In this document: positions 51,007 to 59,413 of the stretch, piece after piece | How the letters are laid out: each line of letters starts with the position of its first letter | How positions within the stretch are numbered: position 1 is the stretch's first letter | DNA from: Candidatus Omnitrophota bacterium | Lineage (GTDB): Bacteria; Omnitrophota; Gorgyraeia; Gygaellales; Profunditerraquicolaceae | Direction of reading: 5' to 3' | NCBI GenBank assembly: GCA_026387315.1 | Contig: JAPLLY010000043.1 | Location: forward strand, 7,404-70,583 | DNA: 63,180 nt | Notes under the pieces: generated by a model | Told to the model about the DNA's origin: nothing | The model's database searches: none | Seen by the model: only the letters and a program-made list of their open reading frames with translations | Position numbers and translations under genes: made by a program

Positions 51007-52722
51007 ATGGAAAGAAAAATTATTTTAAACTTAATAATTATTTTTATGTTCGTCTGTTTAATCATTGGGCTCTTAAACCTTGGTATATTGCAAGGGGCTA
51101 AGTTTCGCCGGCTTAGTGATAGCAATTGCATCCGTTTGATATCCCAGTCCGGCAGCCGAGGTAATATTCTGGACCGTAATGGCGAGATTATCGTAGATAA
51201 TAAGATTTCATATGACGTAATGATTCTGCCTCAAGATTTAGACGATATTGATCAGGTTTTAACTTTGATCAGCCGTATTTTAGGCGTAGAAATTAAAGAT
51301 TTAAGGATGACATTTAAAAAGAATTTCATTTCTTCCAGTGTACCGGTTACCGTGGCTACAGGCATTGAACTTAAAGACGCAATTTTACTCGGAGAGCATA
51401 AAATTAAGCAACCGAGTATTATTGTTGAGCCTAAACCTTTGCGGCATTATCCGTATGGGGCATTAGCCGCTCATGTGATTGGTTATGTTAATGAGATTGA
51501 TCGCTGGCGCCTGACTAAATTAGAAGATTATGGCTATAAGACTAAAGATATCGTCGGGTTTGGCGGGGTGGAGGAAAAATATGATTATTATTTGCGCCAG
51601 GAGGAAGGGGGGCTGTCTGTTGAGGTAGATCACCGGGGAAAATTTACGCGTGTTTTGGGTTTTGCTCCCCCGCGCAATGGCAAAGACGTTGTGTTGACCC
51701 TGGATCTTAAGATTCAGAAAATTGTCGAAGAAAATTTAGTGGGGAGAAAAGGAAGCGTAATTTTAATGGATCCTTTTAGCGGAGAGATCTTGGCTTTGGC
51801 TAGTTATCCGAATTTTAATCCGGCGGTTTTTGTAAATAAGCGCACCAAGCTTATTGCCGGATTATTTAATGATCCTGATGCTCCATTAATCAATCGCGCT
51901 ATCGGATCAAGTTATCCTCCGGCATCAGTTTTTAAAGTAGTGGTGGCTTCTGCCGGCCTGGAATTAAAAAAAATAAATCCTTCTACGAGTTTTGTTTGTC
52001 AGGGGTCAACCCTGGTGGGAGCCAGGAAATTTAACTGTTGGGATGTGCACGGCTCAGAGGATATTTTCCAGGCAATTGCTCATTCTTGCGATGTATTTTT
52101 CTATAAGACAGGTTTATCTTTAGGCGCGCAGAATATTCACGATTATGCTTTAAAATTAGGCTTAGGCAGGAACGTAGGTTTTGAGTTGTCCGGTGAAACC
52201 AGCGGTTTTATCCCATCTCCTTTATGGAGAAAGATAAATAAATTTCAGAATTGGTTCGATGGAGATACGGCAAATTTAAGTATTGGCCAAGGGGATTGCC
52301 TGGTTACTCCTCTGCAGGCAGCTAATATGTTAGCGGTGTTCGCAAATCGCGGATATTTATTAAGCCCCTATATCGTTAAAGCCGTGGGAGGACTGGATCT
52401 CTCTGTTAAGAAGAAGAGGCTTATCGGGGTACCTTTTAAGAAAAGTACTTTTGAAGTTATTGCTCAGGGGTTAGCTAGAGTGGTTTCTGATGCTAAGGGT
52501 ACGGGAAATGTTCTATCCACTCTGCCGATTAAGGTCGCCGGAAAAACCGGTACTGCCCAGGTATCTCGAGGTGTTACTCATGCCTGGTTTGTAGGTTTTT
52601 TCCCGTTGGATAAACCCAAATATGTAATCTGTGTTTTTTTAGAAAATGGCGGTCCGGGCCATGCTGCCAGCGTCATGGCTAAACAAATTATTGAAGCGAT
52701 GAATATACAAGGATTAATATGA
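51007..52722 (+). CDS. mrdA: Elongation peptidoglycan transpeptidase PBP2
   Basis: A 571-residue class B PBP for lateral wall growth. One N-terminal membrane helix (residues 4-25), a pedestal domain (SQSGSRGNILDRNGEIIVDN), then active-site Ser in SYPPASVFKVV near 307, AHSCDVFFYKTGL (the SxD form typical of PBP2) near 360 and VAGKTGTAQVSRG near 513. Its stop overlaps rodA in an intact ATGA junction. Confidence 0.96.
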   Translation: MERKIILNLIIIFMFVCLIIGLLNLGILQGAKFRRLSDSNCIRLISQSGSRGNILDRNGEIIVDNKISYDVMILPQDLDDIDQVLTLISRILGVEIKDLRMTFKKNFISSSVPVTVATGIELKDAILLGEHKIKQPSIIVEPKPLRHYPYGALAAHVIGYVNEIDRWRLTKLEDYGYKTKDIVGFGGVEEKYDYYLRQEEGGLSVEVDHRGKFTRVLGFAPPRNGKDVVLTLDLKIQKIVEENLVGRKGSVILMDPFSGEILALASYPNFNPAVFVNKRTKLIAGLFNDPDAPLINRAIGSSYPPASVFKVVVASAGLELKKINPSTSFVCQGSTLVGARKFNCWDVHGSEDIFQAIAHSCDVFFYKTGLSLGAQNIHDYALKLGLGRNVGFELSGETSGFIPSPLWRKINKFQNWFDGDTANLSIGQGDCLVTPLQAANMLAVFANRGYLLSPYIVKAVGGLDLSVKKKRLIGVPFKKSTFEVIAQGLARVVSDAKGTGNVLSTLPIKVAGKTGTAQVSRGVTHAWFVGFFPLDKPKYVICVFLENGGPGHAASVMAKQIIEAMNIQGLI

Positions 52723-53822
52723 GGGGGTCATTTTTTAAAATTCTGATTCTGGCTTTACTTATCGCTGCCCTAGGAGTTTTATCTATTTATAGCAGCACTT
52801 ACCAGAAAGAGGGTACCCAGTGGCGGGACATTTATAAACGCCAGATGCTTTGGTTAATTATCGGGCTGGTTTGTTTCTTTTTTATGTCTAGGTTTAATTA
52901 TCGCAAACTTTGGGATGCCAACTATTTTATTTATGGGGCAGCTTTATTTTTTCTGTTTTTAGTTTTTGGTTTAGGTGTGATCAGGCTGGGGGCGCAGCGC
53001 TGGCTTAGGATTGCCTGGTTTAATTTTCAGCCTTCGGAGTTTGCGAAACTGGCAATTATAATATTCTTAGCCAGGTATTTTAGCCGTAAATCCATTGATG
53101 ATACATCGCTTTTATCAGGTAAATTTGGTATTTTTCAGGGCATAATCTTACCATTTATATTCGTGGCGATGCCGATGTTTTTGATTATCCAGCAGCCGGA
53201 TTTAGGCAGCGGCTTAATGCTAATGCTGGTCTTTGTGGGGTTGCTTTATTTAACTAATGTGCGATTAAAATATATTTTTATGCTGCTGGCGGCATTGATT
53301 TTGCCTTTGCCTTTTTTCTGGCATTTTCTGCACGATTATCAGAAACAAAGGTTGCTGGTTTTTCTTAATCCGAATATTGATCCTTTGGGTGCCGGATATA
53401 CGGTAATCCAATCGCGTATCGCTATTGGTTCGGGCGGGTTCTTAGGCAGGGGTTGGCTGCGCGGCTCACAAAGCCAATTATATTTTTTACCGGAATCACA
53501 TACGGATTTTATCTTTGCTACTTTTTCTGAGCAGTGGGGATTTTTAGGCAGCAGCCTGTTGATATTGATGTATTATTTAATTATTCGACAAGGTTTTATT
53601 ATTGCTCAAAGGACACAAGATTCATTTGGCAGGTTATTGGCTTACGGCGTATCGCTTTTATTGGCTTTGCAGGTATTTATTAATATCGCGATGAATATGG
53701 GGTTGGCGCCGGTAGTGGGGTTGCCTTTACCGATGATGAGTTATGGCGGCTCTAGTGTCCTGGTTACTTTTATCGCTTTAGGAATCTTAGTTAATATTGA
53801 CCGCACGAGAAATGTGTTTTAA
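52719..53822 (+). CDS. rodA: Elongation peptidoglycan glycosyltransferase RodA
   Basis: A 367-residue SEDS polymerase partner of PBP2 with about ten membrane helices. GAQRWLRIAWFNFQPSEFAK near residue 93, IQQPDLGSGLMLMLVF near 155, SRIAIGSGGFLGRGWLRGSQ near 228 and VGLPLPMMSYGGSSVLVTFI near 330 are diagnostic. RodA rather than FtsW from its cluster. Confidence 0.96.
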   Translation: MRGSFFKILILALLIAALGVLSIYSSTYQKEGTQWRDIYKRQMLWLIIGLVCFFFMSRFNYRKLWDANYFIYGAALFFLFLVFGLGVIRLGAQRWLRIAWFNFQPSEFAKLAIIIFLARYFSRKSIDDTSLLSGKFGIFQGIILPFIFVAMPMFLIIQQPDLGSGLMLMLVFVGLLYLTNVRLKYIFMLLAALILPLPFFWHFLHDYQKQRLLVFLNPNIDPLGAGYTVIQSRIAIGSGGFLGRGWLRGSQSQLYFLPESHTDFIFATFSEQWGFLGSSLLILMYYLIIRQGFIIAQRTQDSFGRLLAYGVSLLLALQVFINIAMNMGLAPVVGLPLPMMSYGGSSVLVTFIALGILVNIDRTRNVF

Positions 53823-53828
53823 AATCAG

Positions 53829-53874
53829 GGGGACGGTTCTCTGCTTAACAAAAGTAGAGCAGAGAACCGTCCCC
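53829..53874. repeat. Family A palindrome between rodA and the radical SAM gene
   Basis: 17-bp perfect arms (53829-53845 and 53858-53874), extended to TCTCTGCT/AGCAGAGA in place of the usual TCTCTTA, with a 12-base loop. Confidence 0.9.
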
Positions 53875-53897
53875 AAATTTTAATCGGAGATTCATTT

Positions 53898-55649
53898 ATG
53901 ATTGAAGATTTGTTGGTTAATGTGCATCGGCCGGCTCAATATCTGGGCAATGAATGGAATGCTAATAAAGGAGGTTTTAGTTCTTGCGTTTTAAGTTTTG
54001 CGTTAGGTTTCCCGGATTTATATGAAGTCGGGATGAGTAACTTAGGATTGCGGATTATTTACGGAGTTTTAAATAATATACCCGGCGTGGTTTGTGAAAG
54101 GTTTTTTGCTCCGGAGGCGGATATGGAAGCCTCTTTAAAAAACGCGAAACGCCGCCTTTTTTCCTGGGAGTCAAACCAGGAGTTAATCAGTTTTGATATG
54201 TTAGGATTTTCTCTTGGGTCTGAATTAAACTATACTAATGTTTTAAGTATTCTGGATTTGGCGGGCCTGCCTTTAGAATCTTCATTACGTAATCAAGAGT
54301 ATCCCTTGGTAATTGGCGGAGGGCCATGCACGCTAAACCCGGAGCCGATGGCAGTTTTTTTTGATTTATTTATAATCGGGGAAGCAGAAGAGGCTATCGT
54401 CGAGCTTCTGAATTTATACCGTAAATATAAGGATGATTATAAAGCCAACAGAATAACTAAAGAAGAGCTTTTGATTAAGCTATCTAAAGTCGAAGGAGTT
54501 TATGCGCCCTCTCTTTATCAGCCGGATTATAATCTTGCTGGAGAATTAGTCAGTTTTTCACCAAGATTCGCAAGCCTGCCTCTAAAGATAAAAAAACGTA
54601 TAGTGAGTGACTTCGAATCAGCCTATTTTCCTTGCAATTGGATGGTGCCTTACGTGCAGACAATCCATGACCGGATTACTTTAGAAATTATGCGCGGTTG
54701 CCCTAATCGCTGCCGTTTTTGCCAAGCTAGGTCTCAATATTACCCTTTAAGAATAAGGAGCAAGGAAAAAATAATTTCATTGGCAAAGCTTAGCTATGCC
54801 TCTAGCGGATATGAAGAATTATCTTTGGCGGGTTTATCCGTAGGAGATTATCCTGGGATAGAAGCTTTGATTTCTGATTTAACCAATAGTTTTAGCCAGC
54901 AGGCGGTTAATTTATCACTACCTTCATTAAAAGCCAAGGCTTTATTAGGGAATGTGTCTGGGCTCATTGCTAAAATCAAAAAAACTGGGTTGACTTTCGC
55001 GCCTGAAGCAGGGAGCGATAGGCTGCGTCAAGCTTTAGCCAAAGATTTCTCGGAGGAAGAATTTTTCGCGGCTATTACTCAGGCATATCAGGCAGGTTAT
55101 CAGCACTTAAAATTATATTTTTTGATTGGTTTACCTGGTGAGAGGCAAGAAGATTTGCAGGGGATAATTGATTTTGCCCAGGCTGCTTCGGATGAAAAAA
55201 GAAAAATTAACGGCTCTACCGCGCAAATTAATATTAGTATTAACCCGTTAATTCCCAAACCACACACCCCCTTACAATGGCAAAAGATGGATTCCCTTGA
55301 AGCGATTAAAGGAAAACAAAATTATTTAAGGAGTCATTGTAAAAACAAGAGGCTTAAATTTAATTTCCATGATTTTCAGATGAGTTTTTTAGAAGGAGTA
55401 CTTTCGCGCGGAGATAGGCTTCTGGGTAAGGTTATTCTGGCGGCTTATAAAAAAGGAGCCAGGTTTGACGCTTGGAGCAATTATTTTTCATTTTCCAAAT
55501 GGCAGGATGCTTTTTTGGAAAGCGGGGTGGATGCGCAGAGTTATCTTTGTGAAAAACCAACAAATGGCCTTTTGGCTTGGGATTTTATTGATACAGGTAT
55601 TGATAAAGAAGTATTGCTTAGTGAATTTAACAAATCTATTGCCATATAA
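53898..55649 (+). CDS. TIGR03960-type B12-binding radical SAM protein
   Basis: A 583-residue radical SAM protein. The N-terminal part is a B12-binding-like domain (SFALGFPDLYEVGMSNLGLR, YPLVIGGGPCTLNPEPMAVF) and the cluster motif C-x3-C-x2-C is in EIMRGCPNRCRFCQARSQYY near residue 268. LTFAPEAGSDRLRQALAKDF and LYFLIGLPGERQEDL follow. This family of unknown function is often beside rod-shape genes, with a smaller TIGR03936 partner, which is not seen here; the role could be a tRNA or ribosomal modification. Function is unknown; family recognition is firm. Confidence 0.85.
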   Translation: MIEDLLVNVHRPAQYLGNEWNANKGGFSSCVLSFALGFPDLYEVGMSNLGLRIIYGVLNNIPGVVCERFFAPEADMEASLKNAKRRLFSWESNQELISFDMLGFSLGSELNYTNVLSILDLAGLPLESSLRNQEYPLVIGGGPCTLNPEPMAVFFDLFIIGEAEEAIVELLNLYRKYKDDYKANRITKEELLIKLSKVEGVYAPSLYQPDYNLAGELVSFSPRFASLPLKIKKRIVSDFESAYFPCNWMVPYVQTIHDRITLEIMRGCPNRCRFCQARSQYYPLRIRSKEKIISLAKLSYASSGYEELSLAGLSVGDYPGIEALISDLTNSFSQQAVNLSLPSLKAKALLGNVSGLIAKIKKTGLTFAPEAGSDRLRQALAKDFSEEEFFAAITQAYQAGYQHLKLYFLIGLPGERQEDLQGIIDFAQAASDEKRKINGSTAQINISINPLIPKPHTPLQWQKMDSLEAIKGKQNYLRSHCKNKRLKFNFHDFQMSFLEGVLSRGDRLLGKVILAAYKKGARFDAWSNYFSFSKWQDAFLESGVDAQSYLCEKPTNGLLAWDFIDTGIDKEVLLSEFNKSIAI

Positions 55650-55667
55650 AGGGTTAAGAGGTATAAT
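55639..55667 (+). promoter_or_regulatory. Promoter of the GGDEF-MshEN-pilBC group
   Basis: TTGCCA (55639-55644), 17-bp spacer, TATAAT (55662-55667); start near 55674, with GGGAGG ahead of the ATG at 55703. It overlaps the end of the radical SAM gene. Confidence 0.75.
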
Positions 55668-55702
55668 TTCTTGTTAAATTGCTCAAGGATTAGGGAGGAT
55701 AA

Positions 55703-57124
55703 ATGGATAAAAAAATTGATCGTTTTTCCTTAAATTCACGTACGGTTAAGCAAAAGCTGATGGTGGCGTTTCAGCTTATGTCTATTCTACCGTTCTTAGT
55801 TTGTATATACCTGCTTTCCATTTACATTTTCTCAAAATCTGGAATTAAGCTGGATATTATTGTTTATCTAGCGGTTAGCGCATTCCTGGCGATTGTCGGC
55901 CTCCTGGTAATTAAGGAAGTTTTTGACCGTTTAACTTCAGTGGCCACCGAAGCCAAATTTATCGCTGCCGGAGACATCAGCCGGAGATTGGAGGTACAGC
56001 ATAGCGATGAAGTTGGGGAATTGGGTAATATTTTGAATCAGCTTACGCGGCGTATTCGCAGCAATATGGATGAGCTTAAAGGTTATAGTGAAAAGACGAC
56101 TGAGATTAATATTGAAATTCAGAAAAAAATAATCGTTCTTTCTAATTTGATGCAGATCAGCGCGCTTATATCTGGCGGCTCAAAATTTGAGGAAGTTTTA
56201 AAAATCGCGGTTGAGAAGTCCAGGGCTTTAGCTAATTCCGAAATCGCGTTTTTACTTTTTAAGAATGAGCTTAAAGATTCCTTTTACATGAAAGTGGCAG
56301 ACGGGTTAAAATCAGATTATTTAATGACCATAGAAATCGGCCCCCAAGAGGATATTTATAATAAAGCTTTCAATTTGAACAAGCTTTTGATTTTAGATAA
56401 ACAGAACTCATTGAATGATAACCTTACGGTTGATTTCCTGACTAAGTTTCAAGTTAAAAATTGTTTAGCGATGCCTATATTTTTAAGAGGTATGGTCAAA
56501 GCGGTATTGGGAATCGCTAATACCCGGGATAATTTTTCTTATAATAAAGGCGATATTGAGCTCTTGGATATATTCTCTAAACAGATTGCCGTGGCTATTG
56601 AAAATGATATTTTAGCGCATCGCATTGAGAAGTTAGAGATAAAAGATGCTCTCACTGGGCTTTATAACCGTTTCTTTATTGAAGGCCGCCTAAAAGAGGA
56701 GATTAACCGAGCAATTGTCTATCAGCGCCCTTGCGCCTTTATTATTTTTGATATTGATAATTTCAAAAATTACCGTGAGAAGTTTGGATCAATTTGCGCC
56801 GAATCAGCGTTAAAGAAAATTGCTACTTTGATGCGTGATTGTATTACCCAAGTTGATCGAGTAGGCAGGACTGATGACGATGAATTCTCACTAATCTTGC
56901 CTGAAAATAATAAACGTCAGGCTCAGGAGGTTGCTGAAGAGATATGTAAAAAAATTCAAGCCTCCTTCTGCGCAGATCAGGAAAGCAGTAAGTGCCTAAC
57001 TTTTAGCGCGGGGGTTAGCGAGAACCCTCTGGATGGGGTGCAAGTAGAGCAGTTGATTGCTAAAGCCAGAGAGTTGTTAAAGAAAGCTAAGGCAGGCGGA
57101 AAAAATAAAGTTGTGGTTTTTTAA
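55703..57124 (+). CDS. HAMP-GAF-degenerate GGDEF membrane protein
   Basis: A 473-residue signalling protein: two membrane helices (about 24-44 and 51-70), a HAMP-like segment (KFIAAGDISRRLEVQHSDEV, ELGNILNQLTRRI), coiled coil, a GAF domain (about 150-305) and a GGDEF domain starting DALTGLYNRFFIEGRL near 315. The signature, normally RYGGDEF, is RTDDDEF near 390, so both glycines that hold GTP are replaced by Asp. The metal Asp in FIIFDIDNFKNYREKFG is kept. It probably has lost diguanylate cyclase activity and may bind ligand or act as a partner. No inhibitory RxxD site was obvious. It precedes MshEN genes. Confidence 0.88.
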   Translation: MDKKIDRFSLNSRTVKQKLMVAFQLMSILPFLVCIYLLSIYIFSKSGIKLDIIVYLAVSAFLAIVGLLVIKEVFDRLTSVATEAKFIAAGDISRRLEVQHSDEVGELGNILNQLTRRIRSNMDELKGYSEKTTEINIEIQKKIIVLSNLMQISALISGGSKFEEVLKIAVEKSRALANSEIAFLLFKNELKDSFYMKVADGLKSDYLMTIEIGPQEDIYNKAFNLNKLLILDKQNSLNDNLTVDFLTKFQVKNCLAMPIFLRGMVKAVLGIANTRDNFSYNKGDIELLDIFSKQIAVAIENDILAHRIEKLEIKDALTGLYNRFFIEGRLKEEINRAIVYQRPCAFIIFDIDNFKNYREKFGSICAESALKKIATLMRDCITQVDRVGRTDDDEFSLILPENNKRQAQEVAEEICKKIQASFCADQESSKCLTFSAGVSENPLDGVQVEQLIAKARELLKKAKAGGKNKVVVF

Positions 57125-57140
57125 GCGGGAGGCTCAGTAA

Positions 57141-57587
57141 GTGATTAGGAGAATTAATAATAAACCATTAGGGGAACTGTTGCTGGACCGCGGGATTATT
57201 AATCAATCCCAGCTGGATCAGGGTTTAGATCTTCATAGAGAAAAAGGCGGGTTAATTGGGGAGATCCTGGTGGAGTTGGGGTTTGTTAAAGAGGATGATA
57301 TTGCTCAGGCCTTGACTGCCCAATACGGTTTTCCTTATCTACCTTTAGGTAATTATGATGTTGCTATGGATATCACCAGTATTATTCCCGGCAGAGTGGC
57401 CAGGCAGTATCTGCTCGTGCCAATAGATAAAATCGGTAATAACCTTACCTTGGCGATGTCCAATCCTCTAAATGTTCAGGCCATAGAGGATGTGGAGTTG
57501 CTTAGCGGATGTAGCGTGCAGACTTTTGTTTCTACTTCTTCTGATATTAAAAGAGCAATTGAAAAATACTATAAGGACAAGGAATGA
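57141..57587 (+). CDS. Stand-alone MshEN (GspE N-terminal) domain protein
   Basis: A 148-residue protein containing only the MshEN domain found at the N-terminus of PilB/GspE ATPases. Two tandem motifs, KPLGELLLDRGIINQSQLDQ and LIGEILVELGFVKEDDIAQA then LTAQYG, resemble the repeated c-di-GMP-binding pattern of MshEN (xLGxxL..xG.....L..AL..Q). PLxxxGxNLTLAMSNPLNV segment later also matches GspE N-termini. There is no ATPase part and the stop is real. The GTG has GGGAGG upstream. It may be a regulatory subunit of the following motors. Confidence 0.85.
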   Translation: MIRRINNKPLGELLLDRGIINQSQLDQGLDLHREKGGLIGEILVELGFVKEDDIAQALTAQYGFPYLPLGNYDVAMDITSIIPGRVARQYLLVPIDKIGNNLTLAMSNPLNVQAIEDVELLSGCSVQTFVSTSSDIKRAIEKYYKDKE

Positions 57588-57620
57588 GAGTAGGTAGCCT
57601 GCCTGCCAACTGCTCTTAAT

Positions 57621-59336
57621 ATGTTATCACTTAAAGATCGGCTTACCGAAATATTAATTAATAACAAGCTTATCACCGCTGAGCATCTTGCGCAGGCACT
57701 TTCGGTGCAGATCACTAAGGGCGGTAAGCTCAGCGATATTATTGTTGAGCTTAAGTTTGTTAAGGAAAGTGAGTTGATTATCACCTTAAGTGAAGGTTTA
57801 GGCCTGCCCTTAATTGATTTAAAACGCTTTAAAATTGATCTGGATATTGTAAAAATAATCCCGGTTAATATCGCCCGTCATTACCAGATTATTCCCATAT
57901 CTAAAATGGGGGACACGATTACCTTGGCGATGGCTGATCCATTAAATATATTCGCCATTGACCATGTGCAGGCTCTTACCGGTTTTAAAATAAATCCTAT
58001 AATTTCTTCCGTTGCTGATATCAATCAAACTATTGAATTATCCTATCCGGATACCTCCAAGGGGATTATTGACGATTTGGTTAAGGAGATGACCGTTTCT
58101 TCTATTGAGTTGATTAAAGAGGAGAAGGAAATATCTGTTAGTGATCGGGAATTGGATCGTATTAGCCATGAAGCACCGGTAATCAAAGTGGTTAATATGA
58201 TTTTAGAGGAATCAATAAAAAAGAAGGCTTCAGATGTGTTGGTTGAGCCGTTTGAAAAAAAATTGCGCATACGTTTTCGTATCGATGGGATATTACGGGA
58301 ACAGAAAGCGCCGCCCAAGATTATGCATGCTTCAATAGTATCGCGAATTAAAGTTATCGCGGAACTGGATATTGCTGAACACCGTCTTCCTCAGGATGGA
58401 CGCTTTAAAGTAAAGATACTTAATCGTCAGGTAGATTTTCGTGTTTCTATTCTGCCGTCAAGCTATGGTGAAAAGGTCGCTTTACGTATCCTGGATAAGT
58501 CGCAGGCAAATCTGGATACCAAAAAGCTCGGGTTTAGTGACTACGCTTTAGGAGTCCTGGCCAAGGTATCATTATTGCCTCATGGTATGATTTTAGTTTG
58601 TGGGCCAACCGGAAGCGGAAAAACTACTACTCTTTACGCGGTTTTAAAATCCGTGGATAGCCCGGATAAGAATATTGTTACCGTGGAAGATCCTGTGGAG
58701 TTTCAGTTGGAAGGTATAAATCAGGTAACGGCTAAACCGGAAATTGGCCTTAGTTTTGCCGCAGCCCTGCGTTCTATTCTGCGTCAAGACCCGGATATCA
58801 TTATGATCGGAGAGATTCGTGATTATGAAACCGTAGATATCGCGATCAAAAGCGCGCTAACCGGGCACCTGGTTCTTTCGACATTACATACTACTACTGC
58901 CGCCGGAGCGGTGGTGCGCTTAGTGAATATGGGCGTAGAACCGTATTTAATTAATTCTTCATTAATCTGTGTTATTGCCCAGAGATTGGTGCGTAAGATA
59001 TGTTCATATTGCAAGGAAACCTATATTCTTAAGGATGAGATTGCTGGAAGCCTAAAACTAGATGTGAGTAAAATCGGTAAATTACAATTCTATAAAGGCA
59101 AAGGTTGCCAACATTGTTTTGATTCCGGATATTCAGGGAGAACCGTAATCGCGGAAATTTTGCAGGTTAGCCAGAAGATTCGGGATCTGATTCTTACCGG
59201 TTCGCAAGAACAATTTATTAAACAGCAGGCGCGTATGGAAGGAATGAAAACTTTGCGCGAGGATGGGCTGGAGGCTGCTTTAAAAGGGTATACGACAATT
59301 GAAGAGGTCTTGCGGGTAACTACTTCGGATGAATAG
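57621..59336 (+). CDS. pilB: Type IV pilus / type II secretion assembly ATPase PilB/GspE (copy 1)
   Basis: A 571-residue secretion ATPase. MshEN domain at 1-150, linker, then the motor: Walker A GPTGSGKTTTLYAVLKS near residue 332, Asp box and Walker B IMIGEIRDYETVDIAI near 393, His box STLHTTTAAGAVVRL near 420 and a C4 zinc knuckle CSYC ... CQHC near 460-500. It lacks obvious loss of residues. It is followed by a second ATPase of the same plan and one PilC; copy 1 and 2 share order but differ throughout, so they are old paralogues. Confidence 0.94.
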   Translation: MLSLKDRLTEILINNKLITAEHLAQALSVQITKGGKLSDIIVELKFVKESELIITLSEGLGLPLIDLKRFKIDLDIVKIIPVNIARHYQIIPISKMGDTITLAMADPLNIFAIDHVQALTGFKINPIISSVADINQTIELSYPDTSKGIIDDLVKEMTVSSIELIKEEKEISVSDRELDRISHEAPVIKVVNMILEESIKKKASDVLVEPFEKKLRIRFRIDGILREQKAPPKIMHASIVSRIKVIAELDIAEHRLPQDGRFKVKILNRQVDFRVSILPSSYGEKVALRILDKSQANLDTKKLGFSDYALGVLAKVSLLPHGMILVCGPTGSGKTTTLYAVLKSVDSPDKNIVTVEDPVEFQLEGINQVTAKPEIGLSFAAALRSILRQDPDIIMIGEIRDYETVDIAIKSALTGHLVLSTLHTTTAAGAVVRLVNMGVEPYLINSSLICVIAQRLVRKICSYCKETYILKDEIAGSLKLDVSKIGKLQFYKGKGCQHCFDSGYSGRTVIAEILQVSQKIRDLILTGSQEQFIKQQARMEGMKTLREDGLEAALKGYTTIEEVLRVTTSDE

Positions 59337-59366
59337 GGAAATTATTGGTTTTTAGTTGTTAGGTTT

Positions 59367-59408
59367 TGACAACTGACAACTTACAACTTACAACTTACAA
59401 CTGACAAC
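59367..59408. repeat. Six tandem 7-bp units between the two ATPase genes
   Basis: Units TGACAAC, TGACAAC, TTACAAC x3 and TGACAAC repeat with exact 7-bp period and end just before the second ATPase start. A reverse TTAGTTGT lies upstream at about 59352, so a stem with the array is possible. A simple-sequence tract, no spacers. Confidence 0.9.
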
Positions 59409-59413
59409 TAAAC

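Noticed and set aside
55465-55677. A 70-codon + strand frame at the end of the radical SAM gene
   Set aside because: Out-of-frame within a clear coding region and overlapping the next promoter.
57127-57138. GGAGGCTCAGTA shared with the right arm of the murF-mraY inverted repeat
   Set aside because: Only 12 bp, includes a normal ribosome site, and no further similarity; likely chance.
59367-59408. Possible CRISPR-like array
   Set aside because: Units are only 7 bp and contiguous, without spacers or cas genes; it is a simple tandem tract.
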